Source of the DNA: JACCQS01 sp050999295 | GTDB lineage: Bacteria; Actinomycetota; Actinomycetes; Mycobacteriales; Geodermatophilaceae | DNA: 12,271 nucleotides | NCBI GenBank assembly: GCA_050999295.1 | Contig: JBPCPI010000243.1 | Span: 1-12,271, forward strand | Direction of reading: 5' to 3' | Shown: positions 1 through 5,425 of the stretch, one piece after another | Position numbering within the stretch: position 1 is the stretch's first letter | Layout: every line of letters starts with the position of its first letter | The notes under the pieces: model-generated | The model's database searches: none | Seen by the model: only the letters and a program-made list of their open reading frames with translations | Told to the model about the DNA's origin: nothing | Position numbers and translations under genes: made by a program

Positions 1-150
1 GTCGGGGGGGGTTTGGTTCTGGACGCCTGGGCCACCCCGACGCAAACAACACAACGTCGCCCCACTTGCTCCTGGCTGGTGGCCCGCCGTTCGGGCGTAC
101 GGCTACCCTCGAAACTCACCGCCGACCGCCAGCCGGATGGAGACCCACAC

Positions 151-1542
151 GTGGCCGCGTCCTCCCCTTCCACCCTTGACCTGATCGTCAATCTGGCCAA
201 ACGCCGGGGTTTCGTCTTCCCGTCGGGGGAGATCTACGGCGGCACCCGGTCGGCATGGGACTACGGACCGCTGGGTGTGGAGCTCAAAGAGAACATCAAG
301 CGCCAGTGGTGGAAGTCGATGATCACCGGTCGCGACGACATCGTGGGGCTGGACTCCTCGGTGATCCTGCCGCGCCAGACCTGGGTTGCCTCCGGCCACG
401 TGAACGCCTTCACCGACCCGCTGACCGAATGCCAGAGTTGTCATAAGCGCTACCGTGCCGATCAGATGATCGAGGAGTTCGAGGAGAAGAAGGGCCGCCC
501 GCCGGCGCGTGGGCTTGCCGAGATCGCCTGCCCTAACTGCGGAACCCGTGGGGCCTGGACCGAGCCGCGCGAGTTCAACATGATGCTCAAGACCTATCTT
601 GGCGTCATCGAGGACGAATCCGGGCTGCATTACCTTCGGCCGGAGACCGCTCAGGGCATCTTCGTCAACTTCGCCAATGTCATGTCGGCCGCGCGCAAGA
701 AGCCGCCGTTCGGGATCGGCCAGATCGGGAAGTCCTTCCGCAACGAGATCACGCCGGGCAACTTCATCTTTCGGACCCGGGAGTTCGAGCAGATGGAGAT
801 GGAGTTCTTCGTCGAACCCGGCACCGACGAGAAGTGGCACCAGTACTGGATCGACGAGCGCACCTCCTGGTACGTCGATCTCGGTATCGCTCGGGACAAC
901 CTGCGCCATTACGAGCATCCGAAGGAGAAGCTCTCGCACTACTCCACGCGCACCGTGGACATCGAGTACCGGTTCGGCTTCGCCGGCTCGGAGTGGGGCG
1001 AACTCGAGGGCGTCGCCAACCGGACGGACTTCGATCTCAAGACGCACTCCGAGCACTCCGGGGTGGACCTGTCCTACTTCGACCAGGCAGCGGGGGCACG
1101 CTGGACGCCGTACGTCATCGAACCCGCGGCCGGCCTGACTCGCTCTTTGATGGCTTTCTTGGTCGAGGCCTACACCGAGGACGAGGCACCGAATGCCAAG
1201 GGCGGGGTGGACAAGCGGACCGTGCTGCGCCTGGATCCTCGGCTGGCCCCCGTGAAGGCGGCGGTCCTTCCGTTGTCCCGCAACGCTGACCTGTCTCCCA
1301 AGGCGCGCGACCTCGCCGCCGCGTTGCGTCGGAACTGGAACGTGGAATTCGACGACGCCGGTGCGATCGGGCGGAGATACCGCCGTCAGGACGAGATCGG
1401 CACGCCGTACTGCCTGACCGTGGACTTCGACACGTTGCAGGATCAGGCGGTGACTGTGCGGGAGCGGGACACGATGGCCCAAGAGCGGATCAGCCTCGAT
1501 GCCGTCGAGGGTTACCTGGCCACCCGCCTCCTCGGCATCTGA
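151..1542 (+). CDS. glyS: Glycyl-tRNA synthetase (homodimeric class II type)
   Basis: Cytoplasmic enzyme that charges tRNA-Gly with glycine using ATP. The frame is open from position 13, but the family start fits the GTG at 151. It is preceded by GGAG (139-142) at 8-nt spacing and gives 463 aa, the usual length for the alpha2-type enzyme; the extra 46 upstream codons do not look like GlyRS. Visible landmarks are the N-terminal RRGFVFPSGEIYGGTRSAWDYGP block, given here as RRGFVFPSGE then IYGGTRSAWDYGP (about residues 14-36); a four-Cys zinc-ribbon-like insert (C94, C97, C127, C130); class II motif 2 around R197 (FRNEITPGNF); and motif 3 around R331 (EPAAGLTR). A C-terminal anticodon-binding domain follows (about 360-463), with the GRRYRRQDEIGTPYC signature. 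Upstream DNA at 1-150 holds no clear consensus promoter. Identification is secure; the exact start is the only doubt. Confidence 0.97.
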   Translation: MAASSPSTLDLIVNLAKRRGFVFPSGEIYGGTRSAWDYGPLGVELKENIKRQWWKSMITGRDDIVGLDSSVILPRQTWVASGHVNAFTDPLTECQSCHKRYRADQMIEEFEEKKGRPPARGLAEIACPNCGTRGAWTEPREFNMMLKTYLGVIEDESGLHYLRPETAQGIFVNFANVMSAARKKPPFGIGQIGKSFRNEITPGNFIFRTREFEQMEMEFFVEPGTDEKWHQYWIDERTSWYVDLGIARDNLRHYEHPKEKLSHYSTRTVDIEYRFGFAGSEWGELEGVANRTDFDLKTHSEHSGVDLSYFDQAAGARWTPYVIEPAAGLTRSLMAFLVEAYTEDEAPNAKGGVDKRTVLRLDPRLAPVKAAVLPLSRNADLSPKARDLAAALRRNWNVEFDDAGAIGRRYRRQDEIGTPYCLTVDFDTLQDQAVTVRERDTMAQERISLDAVEGYLATRLLGI

Positions 1543-1561
1543 CCCCTCCGTGCCGCCGATG

Positions 1562-1580
1562 CAGGGACCCCGTCGCCCTG
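1562..1580 (+). terminator. Weak hairpin downstream of glyS
   Basis: CAGGG (1562-1566) and CCCTG (1576-1580) are perfectly complementary around a 9-nt loop, 20 nt after the glyS stop. There is no T tract. It could be a weak or U-less terminator of glyS, but a 5-bp stem in GC-rich DNA can arise by chance. Confidence 0.25.
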
Positions 1581-1586
1581 GCGGAT

Positions 1587-1592
1587 TATGAT
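1587..1592 (+). promoter_or_regulatory. Possible -10 element for the polysaccharide lyase gene
   Basis: TATGAT lies in an otherwise GC-rich gap, about 52 nt before the GTG at 1644. It would start a transcript near 1599. No convincing -35 is visible at the usual spacing, so this is a tentative call. Confidence 0.3.
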
Positions 1593-1643
1593 CTTCCCGA
1601 AAGATGCCGCTGGGCATGCGCAGGGCGATGTGCCTTTCCTCGA

Positions 1644-2693
1644 GTGAGTAGGACGACAATGGTTTCTCTGTCAGCTGTAGTCGTAATGATCGCCTGTGTC
1701 TGCCCGACCACGGGTGCGGCTTTCGCATCCAATGAGCACTTGCAGGTGACGGTCACTGGTGACGCCAGCCAGGACGCGGGAAGTGTGCTGTGGACCGCCG
1801 ATGCCGAGGCATCCATGGCAGCGGAGTGGGCGTCGAACTCGTCGGTCCCGGTCGCGGCTTCACCCCCCAACCCGGATCCGACGCGCATCTCCCAGAACAG
1901 GTTCCGGGCCCAGGGACAGCGGTCCTACCGCTTCGTGCTGCGCAATGGCGACGACTCCTACGGGGAGCGTGCCGAACTCGGCCAGGCGATGCCTTCGACC
2001 CCGGTCTACGAGCCGCTCTGGTTCCGCCAGGGCCAGGAGCGCTGGATCTCGATGCAGTACTACTTCCCGACCGGCTGGGCAAGGGATAACACCTGGCAGA
2101 CGGTGTTCCAGATCAAGCCGGTCACTCCCGGCGGCGGAGGTCCGAATATCGGATTGGACGCCGGCAACAACAGGCTGGACTTCTACGGCAACAACAATGT
2201 GTGGGGATCGACCGCTGGCAAGATCTCCGACGGCAACGGCCCACTCGAAGGCGGTGCCTACCCGCTGACCCGTGGGCGGTGGATCAAGCTCACGTGGCAC
2301 GTCGTCTTCTCAGCGGACCCGGCCGTCGGCTCGATCGAGGTCTTCGGTGACCTCGCCGACGGTCAGGGCATGCGCACTCTGGTGCCGCGACATGTGCGCG
2401 AGACCATGAAGTACCTCAACGGGGTCATGGATCCAGTGCACCTGCGGGTGGGCATCTACCGTGACCCGGCCATGAGGGCGACGCAGAGCCTCTACGTCGA
2501 CGGGGTTACCGTCGCCACCACCCGTGCGGCCGCCGAAGCCAACGCCTTCCAGGGACGTGGACGAGCCAGCGCCGTGGGCAGTGAGTCAGACACCGACGCG
2601 TCAGTCGGGGGGTTCTTGGCGTCTGGGTGCGTCGCTGTCGCCGATCGATGGGTGCGGGTCCGGCACCGCAAAACTCTCAGCAACCCATCCTGA
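1644..2693 (+). CDS. Secreted polysaccharide lyase-like protein (heparin-lyase-I-type fold)
   Basis: Predicted exported protein of 349 aa. The GTG at 1644 is preferred because it supplies an Arg for the signal-peptide n-region; an alternative is the ATG at 1659, with a weak AGGA upstream. Residues 1-28 form a signal peptide: hydrophobic core at about 6-20 and an A-F-A cleavage site before S29. The body (about 70-300) resembles the beta-jelly-roll Polysacc_lyase family. It has GERAEL around R109, a WISMQYYFP segment, WIKLTWHVVFS, and a terminal HLRVGIYRD ... LYVDGVTV block typical of these lectin-like folds. The likely role is cleavage of an acidic polysaccharide outside the cell; the substrate cannot be read from the sequence. 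The last roughly 45 residues (after TRAAAEANAF) are basic, low in family resemblance, and overlap a repeat at 2600-2615. The natural C-terminus may therefore have been replaced by read-through. No partner genes (transporters, other lyases) flank it. Confidence 0.75.
   Translation: MSRTTMVSLSAVVVMIACVCPTTGAAFASNEHLQVTVTGDASQDAGSVLWTADAEASMAAEWASNSSVPVAASPPNPDPTRISQNRFRAQGQRSYRFVLRNGDDSYGERAELGQAMPSTPVYEPLWFRQGQERWISMQYYFPTGWARDNTWQTVFQIKPVTPGGGGPNIGLDAGNNRLDFYGNNNVWGSTAGKISDGNGPLEGGAYPLTRGRWIKLTWHVVFSADPAVGSIEVFGDLADGQGMRTLVPRHVRETMKYLNGVMDPVHLRVGIYRDPAMRATQSLYVDGVTVATTRAAAEANAFQGRGRASAVGSESDTDASVGGFLASGCVAVADRWVRVRHRKTLSNPS
2600..2615. repeat. 16-bp repeat, copy A
   Basis: GTCAGTCGGGGGGTTC is identical to 3841-3856. 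Here it lies inside the atypical C-terminal tail of the lyase gene. Read on the - strand it encodes EPPD followed by TGA, the same ending as the small acidic gene at 3842-4027. It contains a run of six G. Confidence 0.6.
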
Positions 2694-2837
2694 ACCGGCG
2701 CCGCCCTTCGAGGATTCGGGTCGGGATTGCCACGCCCACCGGATAGGAACTCTCCGGTGTCGGGAAGGCCTCGCCTCCCACCGATCCGCCGATGCAGCTG
2801 CGTTGGGTGATGCCCCACCACGGGTGATCGGTCTTCG

Positions 2838-3053
2838 CTACTTCTCGTCGCTGACCATCGCCCGCGTCTCGTTGGTGTTGTAGCGCCAGCCGACGATGTC
2901 GCTGAGGGTGATCGTCCAGCGGATCCGGTTCCCGATCACGCCCGCTTTCGGATAATTGGAAGCGGCGCACGCAGCAACGACCCGATAGTCCAGAATCAGC
3001 GCGATATCCCGGGCGGTGGCCGAATCCTCCCGACTCAGGGGACCCCTGCAATG
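2838..3053 (-). pseudogene. Possible remnant of an unidentified coding region
   Basis: This fills most of the gap of about 340 bp between the lyase stop and the AbiEi-like gene. On the - strand a 71-codon frame runs from just after an in-frame TAA (3056-3054) to a TAG at 2840-2838, with no ATG or GTG start. Its codons are rich in third-position G/C, and the translation looks protein-like: DIALILDYRVVAACAASN, then GVIGNRIRWTITLSD, then GWRYNTNETRAMVSDEK. I do not recognise the family. It begins inside or next to the palindromic element at 3035-3079, so it may be the 3' part of a gene cut by the rearrangement that also truncated the neighbouring AbiEi-like gene. The rest of the gap (2694-2837) shows nothing I can call. 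A chance open frame cannot be excluded. Confidence 0.28.
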
Positions 3054-3079
3054 TTAGGTTCGTGGTAATCCTCCCCTGA
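3035..3079 (+). repeat. 45-bp palindromic element, copy 1
   Basis: The pattern is TCAGGGG, 11 nt, GTTAGGT, 13 nt, CCCCTGA. Outer arms are perfect 7-bp inverted repeats. CCGAC (3030-3034) flanks its left side, the complement of the GTCGG that flanks the right side of copies 2 and 3. A 13-bp inner palindrome (CAGGGGACCCCTG) sits at its left end. It forms the final 15 codons of the AbiEi-like gene on the - strand. Confidence 0.8.
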
Positions 3080-3652
3080 CACTTCTCGGATCACGCTGCG
3101 TGGCAGTGCTGTTCCGCGGATCTGGGCGTCGCGGATCTCAATGGCGAGTTGGCGCACCGGTGCCAAGCCACGTTGCACGACCTCAGCGATCACGGCTCTG
3201 ACCGGTCCCCGGCCGCGCATCCGACGGGCCGCATCGATGCACGCACGACCAACGGGTGAGCACGGCAGCCCCGCGACGAGCCGCGGCAGGGGCAACCTCC
3301 GACTGCGCTCGACGATGACTGCGTCGGTGCTCAATCGGCGCCGCTCATGGGGAACCAAGACGTGCAGGTCGTAGGCCTCGGGAACGTTATGAACGCCAAC
3401 CAGCACCAACGCGCAGACTCCAGTGAGCATCGCACCCTCACCGGCGTAGACCAGGGCGGCTTGCAGTCGCTGCTGGACCGTGGGCACGCCGCTATACGTG
3501 AGAATGACACCAGGCATGAGGCGCGTCCAAGGCCCATCCGGCCCGGTCCTTGCCTGCACAGTGGTCGAGGGCATGCCGAGCGCAAGAAGCTCCCGGCGGG
3601 CGACGACTCCATCGCGGAGAGCGACCAATTGGTCAATGGCGAAACCGGTCAT
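3035..3652 (-). CDS. AbiEi-like winged-helix protein, C-terminally truncated
   Basis: 205-aa protein starting at ATG 3652-3650. No strong Shine-Dalgarno is visible, and the frame stays open upstream without a better start. The N-terminus (about 5-55, ALRDGVVARRELLALGM ... RLMPGVILTY) matches the AbiEi-type antitoxin winged-helix domain. It is followed by the YAGEGAMLTGVCALVLVGV and HVLVPHERRR segments seen in the large actinobacterial family of such proteins. Known relatives are usually around 300 aa, with a C-terminal DUF559/Vsr-like nuclease-fold domain. Here the frame ends right where that domain should begin. The last 15 codons including the stop (3079-3035) coincide exactly with a 45-bp palindromic element also present at 3781 and 4058. 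The gene is therefore either a truncated derivative or a stand-alone N-terminal form. No adjacent AbiEii toxin is present, so a toxin-antitoxin role is unsupported. It may be non-functional. Confidence 0.65.
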   Translation of the reverse strand: MTGFAIDQLVALRDGVVARRELLALGMPSTTVQARTGPDGPWTRLMPGVILTYSGVPTVQQRLQAALVYAGEGAMLTGVCALVLVGVHNVPEAYDLHVLVPHERRRLSTDAVIVERSRRLPLPRLVAGLPCSPVGRACIDAARRMRGRGPVRAVIAEVVQRGLAPVRQLAIEIRDAQIRGTALPRSVIREVSGEDYHEPNIAGVP

Positions 3653-3780
3653 ACGGAGCTCGACGAGGCATGGGCTGAGAGTGCTCGCGGGTCGCGTGAT
3701 CCTCGATGCCTTGCTGACCGATGTGGATGGCGCAGCGTCTTGTGGATTCGCGGCGCGCGAACCAAGGGGACCTCACGCGA

Positions 3781-3825
3781 TCAGGGGAAGTTTGTGACGT
3801 TAGGTACGTCGCAGGGTGCCCCTGA
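3781..3825 (+). repeat. 45-bp palindromic element, copy 2
   Basis: TCAGGGG, 11 nt, GTTAGGT, 13 nt, CCCCTGA, with exactly the same spacings as copies 1 and 3. Its centre is a further small palindrome (ACGT, TAGGT, ACGT). The right end plus flank, CAGGGTGCCCCTGAGTCGG (3812-3830), is identical over 19 bp to copy 3. It lies between the start of the AbiEi-like gene (3652) and the 3' end of the small acidic gene (3842), both on the - strand. Confidence 0.8.
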
Positions 3826-3840
3826 GTCGGAAAGGGAGTG

Positions 3841-3856
3841 GTCAGTCGGGGGGTTC
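3841..3856. repeat. 16-bp repeat, copy B
   Basis: GTCAGTCGGGGGGTTC, identical to 2600-2615. Here it is the 3' end (EPPD and stop) of the - strand acidic-protein gene. Confidence 0.6.
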
Positions 3857-4027
3857 GAGGGGTTCGGGCGCTTCTCCGTCGCCTAGGGATCCGGAGGGGT
3901 CGGAGGCGTCCTCGGTGGGGTCGCGGGGATCCGGATCTCCGGGCTCGGTACCGCCAGCACCGGGGGCGTGCCCGTCGCTGCCTTTTGCAATGTCCTCGCC
4001 CGGGGCCGGCCGGTCGGGACTGGTCAT
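3842..4027 (-). CDS. Small acidic Pro/Gly-rich disordered protein
   Basis: 61-aa protein starting MTSPDRPAPGED and ending in EPPD. The ATG (4027-4025) is preceded on the - strand by AGAAGGAG (4040-4033), 5 nt away. This is one of the best ribosome binding sites in the window and the main reason to accept such a short frame. The composition is extreme: 15 Asp/Glu against three Lys/Arg, the rest mostly Pro, Gly, Ser and Ala, with repeated DP and EP pairs. There is no hydrophobic core, membrane segment or Cys. It should be intrinsically disordered. I recognise no family. It is transcribed divergently from dusB across a 106-bp spacer that holds palindromic element copy 3, and its 3' end stops 16 nt from element copy 2. 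Similar low-complexity acidic peptides are widely annotated as hypothetical in actinobacteria; function unknown. Confidence 0.6.
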   Translation of the reverse strand: MTSPDRPAPGEDIAKGSDGHAPGAGGTEPGDPDPRDPTEDASDPSGSLGDGEAPEPLEPPD

Positions 4028-4057
4028 GAGCGCTCCTTCTGGTCGTCGCTGAGCGGA

Positions 4058-4102
4058 TCAGGGAATGGGTGCAACGTTAGGCTCCTACCAGGGTGCCCCT
4101 GA
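4058..4102 (+). repeat. 45-bp palindromic element, copy 3
   Basis: TCAGGGA (one mismatch in the arm), 11 nt, GTTAGGC, 13 nt, CCCCTGA, followed by GTCGG. It occupies the divergent spacer between the acidic-protein gene and dusB, 30 bp from each start codon. Its right arm overlaps the expected -35 position of the dusB promoter. In this place it could act as an operator as well as, or instead of, a mobile repeat. Confidence 0.8.
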
Positions 4103-4120
4103 GTCGGCCGGGCATGCGCG

Positions 4121-4126
4121 GATAAT
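4121..4126 (+). promoter_or_regulatory. -10 element of a leaderless dusB promoter
   Basis: GATAAT lies 7 nt before the dusB ATG. That spacing places transcription initiation on or beside the A of the start codon, the usual arrangement of actinobacterial leaderless mRNAs. No Shine-Dalgarno precedes the ATG, which agrees. The -35 region (TGAGTC, 4099-4104, 16-nt spacer) is weak and lies partly in palindromic element copy 3. Confidence 0.55.
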
Positions 4127-4133
4127 CGAAGAC

Positions 4134-5291
4134 ATGCCGGTTCTCGACGCGCTCAAGATCGGGCCGTACGCAGTATGGCCGCCGGTCGAGCTCGCCCCGA
4201 TGGCCGGCATCACCAACCCCGCCTTCCGGACGCTGTGCCGCGAGCATGGCGCTGGGCTCTACGTCTGCGAGATGATCACCGCGACGGCGCTGGTGGCCCG
4301 CAATCCCAAGACCATGCGGATGATCCGGTTCGCCGCCGACGAGTACCCACGCAGCATCCAGCTGTACGGCGTGGACCCGGTCACCGTCGGCCGGGCGGTC
4401 GAGCTGATCGTCGACGAGAACCGCGCCGACCATGTCGACCTCAATTTCGGCTGTCCGGTCCCCAAGGTGACCAGAAGAGGCGGCGGTGCGGCGATCCCGT
4501 GGCGTCGACAGTTGCTGCGCAGCATCCTGCGGGCGGCCATGGCGGCGGCCAAGGGCCGGGTACCGATCACGATGAAGATGCGGATCGGCATCGACGACGA
4601 GCACATCACCTATCGCGACGCGGGCCAGATCGCCCAGGACGAGGGGCTGGCCAGTGTCGCGCTGCACGGTCGTACGGCTGCCCAGCTCTATGGCGGACAG
4701 GCGGATTGCGCTGCCATCGCCGATCTCGTCGAGCTGCTCGACATCCCGGTGCTCGGCAACGGCGACATCTGGGAGGCCGACGATGCCCTGCGGATGGTCG
4801 AGCAGACCGGCTGTGCCGGAGTCGTCATCGGGCGCGGCTGTCTCGGCAGGCCCTGGTTGTTCGCCGATCTCGCCAGCGCATTCGACGGCGATCCCGGCCG
4901 GCAGCTTCCACCCCAGTCCGCGGTCGCCGCCACGATGCGTCGGCACGCCAGCCTGCTCCTGGACGAGTACGGATCGCTGCACGCCGACCCGTCCGACCCG
5001 CACGCGCGGGATCGCGGCATCCGGGACTTCCGCAAGCACATCGCCTGGTACCTCAAAGGCTTCGCCGTCGGAGGCGAGACCCGCCGCGCGCTGTCGCTGG
5101 TCGGCTCACTCGACGAACTCGACGAACTCCTCGCCGGGATCCCCGACCAACCCTTCCCGACCCACATCCTGGGTACGCCACGTGGCCGGTCCACGAGCGC
5201 GCGCAAGGTGGCTCTGCCGTACGGCTGGCTGGACGATCGCGACAGCCTCGCTGTACCCGAGGGTGCCGAACTGGACATCTCCGGCGGGTGA
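4134..5291 (+). CDS. dusB: tRNA-dihydrouridine synthase, DusB family
   Basis: FMN- and NADPH-dependent enzyme that reduces specific uridines in the tRNA D-loop. 385 aa. The frame extends 23 codons upstream to 4065, but that part is palindromic repeat sequence, whereas the ATG at 4134 starts directly at the family N-terminus and follows a well-placed -10 box. A TIM-barrel FMN domain spans about 1-250. It contains APMAGITNPAFRTLC near the N-terminus, the catalytic Cys C107 in NFGCPVPKV, an MKMRIG strand, H178 in LHGRTAAQLYGG (FMN phosphate region), and the IGRGCLGRPWLF signature. A helical tRNA-binding domain follows (about 270-350, KHIAWYLKGF). All key residues are present. The motif order and length fit DusB of actinobacteria. 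Gene order beside ppdK and dnaG suggests a core chromosomal locus. Confidence 0.93.
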   Translation: MPVLDALKIGPYAVWPPVELAPMAGITNPAFRTLCREHGAGLYVCEMITATALVARNPKTMRMIRFAADEYPRSIQLYGVDPVTVGRAVELIVDENRADHVDLNFGCPVPKVTRRGGGAAIPWRRQLLRSILRAAMAAAKGRVPITMKMRIGIDDEHITYRDAGQIAQDEGLASVALHGRTAAQLYGGQADCAAIADLVELLDIPVLGNGDIWEADDALRMVEQTGCAGVVIGRGCLGRPWLFADLASAFDGDPGRQLPPQSAVAATMRRHASLLLDEYGSLHADPSDPHARDRGIRDFRKHIAWYLKGFAVGGETRRALSLVGSLDELDELLAGIPDQPFPTHILGTPRGRSTSARKVALPYGWLDDRDSLAVPEGAELDISGG

Positions 5292-5425
5292 GCCCGCTTG
5301 ATCCCGAGCCGACCCCCGGATGTCTCCCTCGTCCCCGCCGCGTCTACCGAGTGACCACGCACCGGCTGATTGTCGGAGGCGGCGGTCAGACTGCGTGCGC
5401 GGGTCGATGATCAAGGGAGGCAACA

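Noticed and set aside
81..100. GCCCG / CGGGC hairpin upstream of glyS as a T-box or other riboswitch
   Set aside because: Only a 5-bp stem is present. No T-box sequence, specifier loop or antiterminator is visible in the short leader.
103..1728. 541-codon open frame on the - strand opposite glyS
   Set aside because: Composition is Arg/Val/Leu/Gly-rich with no domain pattern. It is an antisense shadow of a high-GC coding gene.
2492..2883. Open frames on both strands across the lyase 3' end (2492-2821 and 2524-2883)
   Set aside because: Low-complexity translations, no ribosome binding sites and mutual overlap; neither is convincing as a gene.
3035..4102. Integron cassettes with attC sites (GTTAGGY matches the GTTRRRY core)
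   Set aside because: Genuine attC sites need a paired RYYYAAC inverse core at the opposite end and a longer imperfect hairpin between the two. Here the heptamer sits in the centre of the palindrome, there is no partner core, and no integrase is in the window. The idea is kept only as an analogy in the findings.
4077..5039. 320-codon - strand and 411-codon + strand alternative frames over dusB
   Set aside because: Both overlap the fully motif-bearing dusB frame and have the skewed composition of shadow frames.
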